From an uncultured Cryomorphaceae bacterium (GTDB lineage: Bacteria; Bacteroidota; Bacteroidia; Flavobacteriales; Schleiferiaceae), in the NCBI GenBank assembly GCA_913049845.1, contig CAJWZE010000015.1:1-32819 (forward strand): a stretch of 32,819 nt of DNA, written 5' to 3'. The notes under the pieces are model-generated. The model was not told where the DNA came from and searched no databases. It saw only the letters and a list, made by a program, of their open reading frames with translations. Numbering within the stretch: position 1 is the stretch's first letter; each line of letters opens with the position of its first letter. The position numbers and the translations under genes are program-made. Positions 15,560 to 23,915 of this stretch are shown here, piece after piece.

Positions 15560-17164
15560 TTACTTTTTACGCTTTCTCAAGAATCGTACGACTTGGTACA
15601 ATCCAAGCAATACGATGAAATGCCAGAAATAACTTTGAGGTTCGCCTTCTCCATTAACGGTAGTGAAAACGCGGTCGGTGCGAATTTTTTCAAACCCTTT
15701 ACCGTGCTTGTCGTAGCTCATCCAAATAAATACCGGCTTTCCAACAATATGGTCTTCAGGAACATACCCCCACTTTCGAGCGTCTAAACTGTTGTGGCGA
15801 TTGTCTCCCATCATCCAGTAATAATTCTTCTCAAACGTATAAGTAGTAGCCAATTCTCCGTCTATGAAAGCCTGGCCTTCTTTATTGATTTTCAAGTCAT
15901 GGCCCTCGTATTCGCCAATGATTCTTCGGAAAGAATGTAAATTTTTATCCGTTAACTCCACAGATTGACCTGCCGCGGGAATAAGTAGTGGGCCGAAGTT
16001 GTCCCATGTATCGTCATAAGGGCGTTCTCCGTGACCTGTATCAGGATTAGGGAATAGAATTTCTTGTGCTTGACCCGCTTCAATCTCTAGGAGACTTGCA
16101 GGTTTTGAAGAATCGATAGGACTTCCAGGACGATTAGCAATAACAGGCCAAACCTTTTCTACGTTAGGCAAAGCCAGGATATCATCTACATGTTGTTCTT
16201 GTAAGAACATGATGTAATCCGTCTGTGTACGCTGATAGACGTCTTGATCCGTAGGGTACCTGCGTTGTTGTTCCGAGGTTAGGTAATTGATATCAACGTC
16301 CTTTTTTAGACGCTTTTTACTAAAACCTTGCCCGTTGGTCTGGACATAGTACAGGAACTGCGGAAAACTTCTATCGGGAAACTGCATCGCATTTCCATTA
16401 ACAAAAACTTTGGTATCAATTACCTCTAGGCTATCTCCAGGTGTTCCTACACAACGCTTGACATAATTCTCCTTTTTGTCAACGGGCATGTTGTCCATGG
16501 GGTAATTAAATACCACCGGGTCACCTACCTTAACAGGAGAAATGGCAGGAAGTCTTAGGTAAGGTATCTGAGGCCAGCTAGCATATGAAGGTACACCGGC
16601 GAAAGGTACTTTGTTGTGCACCAGTGGAAGGGAGAGGGGAGTCATTGGTACACGAACTCCGAAATGCATCTTAGATACAAACAGGAAATCACCTACCATC
16701 AAACTCTTCTCCATTGAACTTGTAGGGATGGTATATGCCTCAAAAGTGGTAGAGCGAATGACTGTAGCTACTACAATTGCGAAGAAAATGCTGTTTATAC
16801 CATCGCCTAAATTTTTCTTGATGTATTGATCGTCTCTGCCCCAGTACTTGAGTTTTTCTCTGTAGTTCAGGTAACCTAAATACCCTCCGAAGGTGGCCAT
16901 AACTGCCGCAGTTTGCCATGTCTTTCTAAATTTGAAGACATGAAGAAGCTCATATATCATGATGATACCCATCACCACACCAACCACAGGAATACAATAT
17001 AAGAGCACCCAATATGTTGGACGATCAGCAATTTTCACTAGTACATAGGTGTTGTAAACAGGGATAAAAGCCTCCCAGGCTTTGCGCTCAGCGGCAACGT
17101 AAAATTTCCAACTGACGGCACCAAACCAAAGGGCTTGCGCAAGTGTGAAGATGATAAATTCCAT
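15560..17164 (-). CDS. lepB: Signal peptidase I, long Bacteroidota type
   Basis: This 534-aa membrane-anchored serine protease removes signal peptides from exported proteins on the outer side of the inner membrane. Three hydrophobic segments precede residue 100, and a further one (INSIFFAIVVATVI) leads into the catalytic domain. The nucleophile is Ser 150 in IPTSSM, the general base is Lys 236 in NYVKRCVG, and box E (GDNRHNSLDARKWG) is near 440-455. A last helix near 512-528 ends in a basic tail. The large insertion between the Lys box and box E (about 250-430) and the total length are characteristic of Bacteroidota. It lies 54 bases after dapB and two bases before the wbqC-like gene. Confidence 0.95.
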   Translation of the reverse strand: MEFIIFTLAQALWFGAVSWKFYVAAERKAWEAFIPVYNTYVLVKIADRPTYWVLLYCIPVVGVVMGIIMIYELLHVFKFRKTWQTAAVMATFGGYLGYLNYREKLKYWGRDDQYIKKNLGDGINSIFFAIVVATVIRSTTFEAYTIPTSSMEKSLMVGDFLFVSKMHFGVRVPMTPLSLPLVHNKVPFAGVPSYASWPQIPYLRLPAISPVKVGDPVVFNYPMDNMPVDKKENYVKRCVGTPGDSLEVIDTKVFVNGNAMQFPDRSFPQFLYYVQTNGQGFSKKRLKKDVDINYLTSEQQRRYPTDQDVYQRTQTDYIMFLQEQHVDDILALPNVEKVWPVIANRPGSPIDSSKPASLLEIEAGQAQEILFPNPDTGHGERPYDDTWDNFGPLLIPAAGQSVELTDKNLHSFRRIIGEYEGHDLKINKEGQAFIDGELATTYTFEKNYYWMMGDNRHNSLDARKWGYVPEDHIVGKPVFIWMSYDKHGKGFEKIRTDRVFTTVNGEGEPQSYFWHFIVLLGLYQVVRFLRKRKK

Positions 17165-17218
17165 ATGGTGAAATTAGGCTATTCGTATTCGTTAATCTGT
17201 TAGTCTTTTGTGAAAGTA

Positions 17219-17920
17219 TTAGAGTCCAAGTACGTCTCTCATTGTGAAGACTCCGGTTCTTCCTTGTATCCATTCAGCAGCCATTAATGCACCCTGAGCA
17301 AACCCTTCGCGAGTATGAGCATGGTGCTCCAAGGATACCTTGTCTATGCTACTTTCATAAGTTACCGTGTGTGTTCCGCAATACGGATCAATACGGTCGT
17401 CTGTAATTTGTACTGCACCATCCTCTTTGGTTTTTGACCATTTTTTGAGCTCCGGGTAGGCTTGAATAATACCCTCTGCAGTGGTGATAGCAGTACCGGA
17501 TGGTGCATCCTTTTTTCCAGTGTGGTGTATTTCGTGAACGCTAGGTGTATACATCTTATGGTCTTTCATCATCGCCGACAGCTTTTCATTGATGACGAAA
17601 AATAAATTAACACCGAGCGAAAAATTGGATGCATACAGGAAAGCCGTGTTGTTTGCCTTAGCGGCCTCGTCAGCTTTACTCTTTTGATCGAGCCAGCCTG
17701 TTGTTCCGCTAATTACCGGAGTTCCAGTATTAAGAATCCTAGTAATAGTTTTTAAGGCAGCATCGGGTTGCGTAAATTCTATGGCTACATCTGTAGCCTC
17801 AACGGACTCTAAATCAATTGCCTTTCCGTTGTTGATGTAGCCTACTTCGTGTCCTTTTTCTTTGGCCATACGTTCAATGGCTTGCCCCATTCTTCCGTAA
17901 CCTATAATGGATATTTTCAT
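17219..17920 (-). CDS. dapB: 4-hydroxy-tetrahydrodipicolinate reductase
   Basis: This 233-aa enzyme catalyses the NAD(P)H-dependent step after DapA in the pathway to diaminopimelate and lysine, which also feeds peptidoglycan. The N-terminal nucleotide fold begins IIGYGRMGQAI (the usual Gly-x-x-Gly-Arg-Met-Gly). Thr-Thr-Gly appears at 73-75. The catalytic block EIHHTGKKDAPSGTA at 130-144 contains His 132/133 and Lys 137. Length is shorter than the ~270-residue proteobacterial enzyme, as is usual in this phylum. The start overlaps the stop of the DUF5683 gene by four bases (ATGA), so translation is coupled. Confidence 0.95.
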   Translation of the reverse strand: MKISIIGYGRMGQAIERMAKEKGHEVGYINNGKAIDLESVEATDVAIEFTQPDAALKTITRILNTGTPVISGTTGWLDQKSKADEAAKANNTAFLYASNFSLGVNLFFVINEKLSAMMKDHKMYTPSVHEIHHTGKKDAPSGTAITTAEGIIQAYPELKKWSKTKEDGAVQITDDRIDPYCGTHTVTYESSIDKVSLEHHAHTREGFAQGALMAAEWIQGRTGVFTMRDVLGL

Positions 17921-18540
17921 GGCAATGTCAATATGAGTTTAATACCAGGGCTAGCAAAAGCTCCTGCATAGTAATTCGTTTGGATAATGGCAGGTTGAAG
18001 ACTGAGATCATCACTGACATCAAAGTCGTAGAGGTGTGCATCAATATTCGCATCTAAGATGCTTAATACATAAACACCGATGATGCCGAAGAAAGCATAT
18101 TCGCGCTGTGTTCTTAGTGCATCCATATAGCCAATGGTCTCCAAAGCAACGCCCTCGGCAGTATTCTGGTAAAAAGGAGCGGGCAGTCCACTAAATAGCT
18201 CTGGTTGCGCCGTTTCAAGATCCGTTCTTGTAACTAACGTCGGTTCGTCAATGATGAGCTGCAAAACACTTTTGTAGGCTCTGAAGTCTTGATCAAGGTC
18301 ATAGTAGTAGTAGCCTACTCCACCAATAGCGCCCCAAACCAAAGGAACTTTCCAATACTTCTTATTGTAAAATTGACCAGCTCCAGGAATAAGTGCAAGG
18401 GTAGTGGCTCTCTTGATATTGTGCTTTGCAGCCTCAGTATGTAGATGCTCTGTATGACTAACAGTATTCGTATCAGCCTCTTGCGCACTTAGGTTATAAA
18501 AAGCTGATAGTAATAGAGATATGACTAATCTCTTAACCAT
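17917..18540 (-). CDS. DUF5683 family membrane/envelope protein
   Basis: This 207-aa protein has a signal peptide (MVKRLVISLLLSAFYNLSA, then Gln) and a conserved block ALIPGAGQFYNKKYWKVPLVWG at about 48-69, which is typical of DUF5683. Two more hydrophobic segments (GAIGGVGYYYY and FFGIIGVYVLSI) suggest membrane insertion, and the last residues form beta-like strands. The function is unknown. In Bacteroidota this family commonly sits between parB and dapB, as here. It starts inside the 3' end of parB (eight-base overlap) and overlaps dapB by four bases. It may be an outer or inner membrane protein; the sequence does not decide. Confidence 0.82.
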   Translation of the reverse strand: MVKRLVISLLLSAFYNLSAQEADTNTVSHTEHLHTEAAKHNIKRATTLALIPGAGQFYNKKYWKVPLVWGAIGGVGYYYYDLDQDFRAYKSVLQLIIDEPTLVTRTDLETAQPELFSGLPAPFYQNTAEGVALETIGYMDALRTQREYAFFGIIGVYVLSILDANIDAHLYDFDVSDDLSLQPAIIQTNYYAGAFASPGIKLILTLP

Positions 18541-19453
18541 TTAGTTTAGCTATAATTTCAGCTAACTCTTGATCGGAAGTAAAGTCAATTTGAATTTTAC
18601 CTTTTCCTTTAGCGCCCTGCGAAATGGATACTTTGGTACTGAAATATTCGGTCAACTGACCTTCCAAACGAAGCAGTTCGCTCGGTTTCTCTGGTTTCGG
18701 TTTAGTTTCCTCTGGAGACTTGATAGCCTTAACTATAGCCTCTACCTTACGAACGCTAAGTCCTTCTTTTAAAATCTTTTTATAGAGATCTATCTGAGTC
18801 TCTTCGGAGGGTAGGTTGAGTAAGGCGCGTGCATGACCCATTGTGAAAACGACATTGGTTGTCCCATTGTTGTTTTCGTCAGCGCTTTCATTTCGATGTA
18901 AATCTCTTAATTCTGCTTGTATCAGCGCTGGAAGTCTCAATAGTCGGAGAAAGTTTGTGATGGTGGAACGCCCTTTTCCAAGGCGCTGTGCCACTTGTTC
19001 TTGGGTAAGACCAAGTTCGTCCATCATTCGCTTACACGAGTAGGCCATTTCGATAGGGTCGAGATCTTCACGTTGCAGGTTCTCAACGATGGCAAGTTCA
19101 AGGAGTTGTCTATCGTCTGCTAAACGCACATATGCCGGAATATCTTGCAATCCCGCCATTTGCGAGGCGCGAAACCTTCGTTCACCTGAAATAAGTTCAA
19201 ACTTCATCCCATTCTTACGAACCGTAATGGGTTGTATGATTCCGACTTCCGAGATACTTTGAGCGAGCTCTACAAGTGCATCGTTATCGAAATTACTTCG
19301 AGGCTGGAAAGGATTCGTGGTAATACTGTCAACAGGAATGGTAGCAACAGAACCAACTAGTTTTTCCGCCCCCTTATCTGAAACCTTGTTCACTTTTGCT
19401 GCTTCATCGCCAAGAATGGCAGATAGCCCTTTCCCCATTGCTCTTTTAGCCAT
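18533..19453 (-). CDS. parB: Chromosome partitioning protein ParB
   Basis: This 306-aa protein binds parS sites and, with CTP, spreads along DNA to form the partition complex. Features seen: an N-terminal GKGLSAILGD that typically binds ParA, NPFQPR at 47-52, the CTP-binding ParB/Srx motif GERRFRA at 90-96, a helix-turn-helix at ~148-168 (LTQEQVAQRLGKGRSTITNF), and a C-terminal dimerisation part. The segment RNESADENNNGTTN near 191-204 is a short acidic/Asn insertion before the GHARALL motif. It starts four bases after the parA stop. No parS sequence was recognised in the window. Confidence 0.95.
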   Translation of the reverse strand: MAKRAMGKGLSAILGDEAAKVNKVSDKGAEKLVGSVATIPVDSITTNPFQPRSNFDNDALVELAQSISEVGIIQPITVRKNGMKFELISGERRFRASQMAGLQDIPAYVRLADDRQLLELAIVENLQREDLDPIEMAYSCKRMMDELGLTQEQVAQRLGKGRSTITNFLRLLRLPALIQAELRDLHRNESADENNNGTTNVVFTMGHARALLNLPSEETQIDLYKKILKEGLSVRKVEAIVKAIKSPEETKPKPEKPSELLRLEGQLTEYFSTKVSISQGAKGKGKIQIDFTSDQELAEIIAKLNG

Positions 19454-19457
19454 AGTA

Positions 19458-20222
19458 TTACGCTTCTTTTGCGATTATTTCTTGTGCTAAAGTTAGGTAA
19501 TTCTCAGCGCCTTTGCTGCTTGCGTCATACGCAATGATAGGCTTACCGTGCGATGGCGCCTCACTCAACTTTATATTTCTATGAATAATGGTTTCGAATA
19601 CCAGTCCTTCAAAGTGGATTTTTACCTCTTCAGCAACCTGATTACTTAAGCGAAGGCGAGAGTCAAACATGGTCAACAACAAACCTTGAATACTTAGATG
19701 CTCGTTGTGAAGCTCTTGTACTTTCTTAATGGTATTTAGTAGTTTACCAAGACCTTCTAAAGCATAATACTCACATTGGATAGGCACTAAGACGCCATCA
19801 GCTGCAGTTAATGCGTTAAGTGTTATAAGGCCTAAAGAAGGCGCGCAATCAATGACGATATAATCATAATTATCACGAATCGGCTCTAATGCATTAGCTA
19901 AGAAGAACTCTCTTTTTGGCTGGTCTATGATTTCTAATTCAACCGCGACTAGATCTAACTGGGCAGGGATAATATCTACATTCGGTGTATTGGTGGTGTG
20001 GATAAGGTCTTCTGCTTTGTTGGCCCCTTCGATAAGTTCATAAGTGCCTTGTGTTGCGTCATTGTGTGAAAGGCCAAAGCCGCTCGTGGCATTCGCTTGA
20101 GGGTCAGCATCAATCATGAGTACTTTTTTCTCCATAGCACCGAGAGCGGCACTGAGGTTTACGGCTGTAGTGGTTTTTCCTACGCCTCCTTTTTGATTGG
20201 CAACAGCAATTATTCTACCCAT
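19458..20222 (-). CDS. parA: Chromosome partitioning ATPase ParA
   Basis: This 254-aa Walker-type ATPase positions the chromosome origin together with ParB. The deviant Walker A KGGVGKTT is at 11-18, Walker A' IDADPQAN is near 38-45, and Walker B VIDCAPSLG is near 121-129. The start at ATG 20222 is chosen because the family begins MGRIIAVANQKGG. A GTG at 20243 would add seven residues, but a perfect -7 element (TACATTTG, 20252-20245) lies immediately upstream of it, leaving no room for that longer start. It heads the operon parA-parB-DUF5683-dapB-lepB-wbqC. Confidence 0.95.
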   Translation of the reverse strand: MGRIIAVANQKGGVGKTTTAVNLSAALGAMEKKVLMIDADPQANATSGFGLSHNDATQGTYELIEGANKAEDLIHTTNTPNVDIIPAQLDLVAVELEIIDQPKREFFLANALEPIRDNYDYIVIDCAPSLGLITLNALTAADGVLVPIQCEYYALEGLGKLLNTIKKVQELHNEHLSIQGLLLTMFDSRLRLSNQVAEEVKIHFEGLVFETIIHRNIKLSEAPSHGKPIIAYDASSKGAENYLTLAQEIIAKEA

Positions 20223-20244
20223 GGATGTATTGTTTACAAGCACT

Positions 20245-20252
20245 CAAATGTA
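20245..20252 (-). promoter_or_regulatory. Candidate -7 element for the parA operon
   Basis: Read on the minus strand, TACATTTG matches the Bacteroidota TAnnTTTG element at every fixed position and would place transcription start near 20240. The expected TTTG about 19 bases further upstream is not present; a TTTG occurs at a spacing of only 14. It supports the ATG at 20222 as the parA start. Confidence 0.4.
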
Positions 20253-20314
20253 AGCGAATGCATCGCCAAATGCTAATAAAGAAACTAACAGCCTGAGTAC
20301 CTGTAGGTATTGCA

Positions 20315-22069
20315 TTATTGGTCTAATTGAAGACTAATGAGCTCGGTATAATGTCCCCCTGCAATTTCGAGTTCGTCGTGCGTACCTTTTTCGATGATTT
20401 GGCCATCTTCTAGACAAATAATCTGCTCACAGTGCTTTACACTGCTAACGCGGTGTGATACAATCATTGAGGATATGGATGAGGTTGCTTCTTTGATATT
20501 CCCTAAGATGAGTTCTTCAGTTTCGGTATCGACGGCACTCAGACAATCATCAAATACCATTAGCTTCGGTGATTTTGCCAGTGCGCGAGCAATACTCACG
20601 CGTTGTTTCTGTCCGCCACTCAGGGTGATGCCGCGTTCGCCTACTGTGGTCTCGTACTGTTTAGGAAATTCAATGATGTTATCGTGAACACCTGCATCTT
20701 TTGCTGCTCGTTCGACTTCCTTTTGATTGAAATTATCTAATCCAAGGGCAATATTATGAGCAATGGTATCGCTGAATAGGAAGGCTTCTTGTGGAACCCA
20801 GCCTAGGTGCTTTTTTAACGTAGGCAAATGCCAGTCTTTAATGTCAACACCGTCGATAAATATTTGGCCTTTAGTAGGGTCGTATTGACGAACTATGAGT
20901 GCTGTAATGGTACTTTTCCCTGAACCTGTTTTACCTAATATACCTAGGCTGTGTCCTGCTTTTAGGGTAAAACTAACGTCGTCCAAGGCTTGAATACCGC
21001 TGTTGGGATAGGTAAAGCTGACGTTTTTAAAAGTTACTGTACCTTGAAAAGTAGATGGTTGGTAATGGCCCGATTTGAAGTCAGGTTCTTCAGACAAGAA
21101 TTCGTCCAGGCGTTCCATAGAGGCAGCCGCGCTCTGCACAAGGCTGGTTACCCAGCCAATAGAGGCTATGGGCCAAGTAAGAAGATTCACATAATAAATG
21201 AACTCTGTGATGTTTCCAGCACTTACCTCTCCTGCATAGTACAATTGACCACCGACGTAGATAGTGATGAGCGTAGAGATTCCTACCATGAGTATCATGA
21301 TGGGCTGAAAAGTAGCGTTAACGCGGAACAGTTCTTCATTAACAGAACGGTATTCAATGGCCTCTAGTTTGAATTTGGAATTAAACCAGTGTAACCTGTG
21401 GTAGGCTTTAATAACACGCATTCCGGAGAAACTCTCCTGGGCAAAAGTGCTCAAAGCACTCAGTTGCTTTTGAACAGCGAGGGATTTTACATTGATTAAA
21501 TTGGCCACCTTATAAACCAGGAAGGCAAGCAGTGGAAGAGGAGCCAAGGTTAATAATGTCAATTTTGGACTAACACTTGTCATTATGGATATGACCAAAA
21601 TAATAGTGAACCCTGTATTGAGCGCGTACATAATAGCAGGGCCTACGTACATTCTGACTTTCCCAACATCTTCGGATATGCGATTCATCAAATCACCAGT
21701 GTTATTCTGTTTAAAAAAGCGCTGGGTTAATCTCTGATATTGTTCGAAGACTACATTCTTCAAGTCGTATTCTATATGACGGGACATCACAACAATGGTT
21801 TGACGCATGAAGTACATGAAAACTCCTTGGAGTACTGCCGAAGCGATAATAAATAGTCCGTATTTGATCAGTTCCCACATAACGGATTCATTTCGAACAA
21901 CTCCACTCTTATAATTTTCGATTACCTCTGCGATGGTATCGAAACTGTTACGAATTAAGAGGGCGGGAAAGAGCTTGAAGATGACAGATACGATGACAAA
22001 GAATGCACCGGCACCGAGCAACCACTTATACTTAATGAAGTATTTGTTAAGATATTTTAGTGCTTGCAT
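20315..22069 (-). CDS. ABC exporter half-transporter (MsbA/YheI-like)
   Basis: This 584-aa fusion of a six-helix membrane domain (about 1-320) and an ATPase domain pumps lipids, peptides or drugs out of the cytoplasm. ATPase motifs: Walker A GKTGSGKST at 379-387, Q-loop Gln 427, signature LSGGQ at 483-487, Walker B LMVFDD at 503-508 and H-loop His 539. The catalytic position after Walker B is Asp 508 instead of Glu, as in the degenerate half of heterodimeric exporters such as TM287 and LmrC (known). It may therefore need a partner with a normal site, which is not in this window. A -7-like element (TATTTTTG, 22142-22135) lies upstream. The substrate is unknown. Confidence 0.9.
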   Translation of the reverse strand: MQALKYLNKYFIKYKWLLGAGAFFVIVSVIFKLFPALLIRNSFDTIAEVIENYKSGVVRNESVMWELIKYGLFIIASAVLQGVFMYFMRQTIVVMSRHIEYDLKNVVFEQYQRLTQRFFKQNNTGDLMNRISEDVGKVRMYVGPAIMYALNTGFTIILVISIMTSVSPKLTLLTLAPLPLLAFLVYKVANLINVKSLAVQKQLSALSTFAQESFSGMRVIKAYHRLHWFNSKFKLEAIEYRSVNEELFRVNATFQPIMILMVGISTLITIYVGGQLYYAGEVSAGNITEFIYYVNLLTWPIASIGWVTSLVQSAAASMERLDEFLSEEPDFKSGHYQPSTFQGTVTFKNVSFTYPNSGIQALDDVSFTLKAGHSLGILGKTGSGKSTITALIVRQYDPTKGQIFIDGVDIKDWHLPTLKKHLGWVPQEAFLFSDTIAHNIALGLDNFNQKEVERAAKDAGVHDNIIEFPKQYETTVGERGITLSGGQKQRVSIARALAKSPKLMVFDDCLSAVDTETEELILGNIKEATSSISSMIVSHRVSSVKHCEQIICLEDGQIIEKGTHDELEIAGGHYTELISLQLDQ

Positions 22070-22094
22070 ATCGTTTCGTAGATGCCTTCCGCAG

Positions 22095-22102
22095 TATATT
22101 TG
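22095..22102 (+). promoter_or_regulatory. Candidate -7 element for the nusB operon
   Basis: TATATTTG matches TAnnTTTG exactly. A TTTC (22074-22077) lies 17 bases upstream instead of a TTTG at 19, so the match is partial. It would give a leader of about 100 bases before the nusB ATG. Confidence 0.3.
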
Positions 22103-22206
22103 TATTAAAGAAAAGTTCTTTGCATGCGGTCGTTCAAAAATAACAAGACTTTGATGAATTCAGTTCTGTTGAGCAATAATCGTATCCTTAATATTTTTCA
22201 ATTTTT

Positions 22207-23142
22207 ATGATCACACGTAGACACATCAGAATTAAGGTTCTGCACCATCTCTATGCCCATGCCTCAGATAATGAACTCGGTGCAGCTATATTGCTGAAAA
22301 ATCTAGACAAGAGCCTAGAAGAAGTGCATAATTTGTTTATTTGGGATATACATGCCTTGTTGCGTTTTCACAGTGCGGCAAGTGATCGACTTGAAAAAGT
22401 ACGTAGTAGAAATCTACCTGATAGTGCATTGGCTGATCGTATTTCGGCTTTCACGGAAATTCCATTTTTCGATCTAGTCCGAAACGACACAAGATTGATC
22501 ACCTTTAGCGATGGTGTAAATCCCGATTGGAGTGTCTACGATAAACACTTTAGAGGGCTTTTGGAACAAGTATTTAAAAGTGAAGAGTACGATAGGTTAT
22601 TGGCAGCTCGAGATGATTTCGCGGCGCAGAAGCGATTTATCAAATACATATACCAAGTGCATATTGCCGAAAATGAATTGCTCCATGATATTTACGAAGA
22701 TATGAATGTAGGCTGGAGCGATGATGTGGATGCGGCTCAGATGATGAGCGGTAAGGTCATCTCTAGCTGGAAGGAACAAGGTGGATTAATCATACCGAAT
22801 CTCTATAAAGACGAGGGTGATGCTGCTTTTGGAGCGCTATTGATGCGTAAGTATTTTGAATTCGCTGCCGATAGTGAGGTACGCATTGAAAGCAAGAGTA
22901 GAAACTGGGAGAGCGACCGCATTGCAAAATTAGACGTTGTGCTCATGAAACTATGTATTGGAGAGTGGCGCGGAATGGAAGAGATTCCAATCAAGGTAAG
23001 TATGAATGAGTACCTCGATTTAGCAAAAGAATACAGCACGCCGAAAAGTTCTTCATTCATCAATGGTATTCTTGACAAAATCGTTACTAATTTGCGTGAA
23101 GAAGGTTTGCTTCAAAAGGTAGGCCGAGGAATAATAGAATAA
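22207..23142 (+). CDS. nusB: Transcription antitermination factor NusB, long Bacteroidota type
   Basis: This 311-aa protein joins NusE (S10) and RNA polymerase in antitermination complexes on rRNA operons. The N-terminus TRRHIRIKVLHHLYAHA matches the NusB start helix. The C-terminal half carries the family motif, with SMNEYLDLAKEYSTPKS near 262-278 and FINGILDKIV near 281-290. At 311 residues it is about twice the size of the E. coli protein; the extra N-terminal and middle part is typical of Bacteroidota. It heads a plus-strand cluster with the DUF1573 lipoprotein, yajC, the ybbR-like gene and coaE, and is divergent from the ABC exporter. The next gene starts 10 bases later. Confidence 0.92.
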   Translation: MITRRHIRIKVLHHLYAHASDNELGAAILLKNLDKSLEEVHNLFIWDIHALLRFHSAASDRLEKVRSRNLPDSALADRISAFTEIPFFDLVRNDTRLITFSDGVNPDWSVYDKHFRGLLEQVFKSEEYDRLLAARDDFAAQKRFIKYIYQVHIAENELLHDIYEDMNVGWSDDVDAAQMMSGKVISSWKEQGGLIIPNLYKDEGDAAFGALLMRKYFEFAADSEVRIESKSRNWESDRIAKLDVVLMKLCIGEWRGMEEIPIKVSMNEYLDLAKEYSTPKSSSFINGILDKIVTNLREEGLLQKVGRGIIE

Positions 23143-23152
23143 ACAAGACACA

Positions 23153-23584
23153 ATGAAAAAACAAGTTGTACTAGCCGCAGGATTATCAATCTTTATAGCA
23201 TGTAATAGTGCTGCAGATAGAATTGAAGCTCCAACAGAGCCTGCTTCAGAATCAATGATGGAAGCACTTCCAGCAATTTCATTTGAATCGGATTTCCATG
23301 ACTTCGGTGAGATTCAAGAAGGGGAGGTCGTAAACTATACCTTCAAATTCACAAATGAAGGCGAGGGGCCATTGATTATTTCTAATGCACAGGGTTCGTG
23401 TGGATGCACTGTACCGCAATGGCCACGTCAGCCTATCGCACCTGGTGCTTCAGGAGACATCAAAGTAAGCTTTAACTCATCTGGACGAGAAGGTAAGCAG
23501 GACAAACGAGTAACGTTGACAACAAATGCGGTGCCTCAAACAAAAGTATTGAACATCACATCAACCGTAATATCTAACAAGTAA
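23153..23584 (+). CDS. DUF1573 family lipoprotein
   Basis: This 143-aa protein has a lipoprotein signal ending in IFIAC (Cys 17) and a DUF1573 domain, an immunoglobulin-like fold. The conserved phrases are FHDFGEIQEGEVVNYTFKFTN near 45-65, the Gly-Ser-Cys-Gly-Cys-Thr motif near 81-86, and FNSSGREGKQDKRVT near 105-119. The role of the family is not established. It is anchored in the envelope (inference from the signal). It sits between nusB and yajC, an arrangement common in Bacteroidota, and its TAA overlaps the yajC ATG by one base (TAATG). Confidence 0.9.
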   Translation: MKKQVVLAAGLSIFIACNSAADRIEAPTEPASESMMEALPAISFESDFHDFGEIQEGEVVNYTFKFTNEGEGPLIISNAQGSCGCTVPQWPRQPIAPGASGDIKVSFNSSGREGKQDKRVTLTTNAVPQTKVLNITSTVISNK

Positions 23585-23883
23585 TGACACATTTAATTTT
23601 ACAATCTAGTGCGGATGGTGCAATGAGTTTCTTGCCTCTCCTAATGATCATTTTGGTTATGTATCTCTTCTTCTTCAGACCACAGATGAAGAAGCAGAAA
23701 GAAGAAGGGAAATTTCGCAGTGCGGTTGCAAAAGGCAATCGTGTCGTATTAACTTCTGGTATACACGGTAAGATTCTCGAAGTAGGAGAAACCCACATCG
23801 TATTAGAATGTGAAAATTCTAGATTAAAAGTTGACAAAAGTGCCATAAGTAAAGAGTTGAGCGCCCAATACCAATCCAAATAA
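23584..23883 (+). CDS. yajC: Preprotein translocase subunit YajC
   Basis: This 99-aa inner-membrane protein is an accessory part of the Sec translocon, associated with SecDF. One membrane helix (FLPLLMIILVMYLFFF) ends in the hallmark RPQMKKQKEEGKF, followed by the small beta domain with VAKGNRVVLTSGIHGKILEVGE. The length is normal. The ATG overlaps the stop of the DUF1573 gene by one base. A terminator-like hairpin begins four bases after its stop, separating it from the ybbR-like gene. Confidence 0.95.
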   Translation: MTHLILQSSADGAMSFLPLLMIILVMYLFFFRPQMKKQKEEGKFRSAVAKGNRVVLTSGIHGKILEVGETHIVLECENSRLKVDKSAISKELSAQYQSK

Positions 23884-23886
23884 TAT

Positions 23887-23910
23887 AAACCGGCTTAGGC
23901 CGGTTTTTTT
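23887..23910 (+). terminator. Intrinsic terminator-like hairpin between yajC and the ybbR-like gene
   Basis: An 8-bp perfect stem (AAACCGGC 23887-23894 / GCCGGTTT 23899-23906, loop TTAG) runs into a seven-T tract at 23904-23910. It is a strong Rho-independent terminator by shape. It ends five bases before the ATG of the next gene on the same strand, so either readthrough or partial termination sets expression of ybbR and coaE. Confidence 0.8.
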
Positions 23911-23915
23911 ATCCT

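Noticed and set aside
20990-21367. Plus-strand open frame of 125 codons
   Set aside because: It lies antisense inside the ABC exporter gene, and the encoded peptide shows no recognisable domain.
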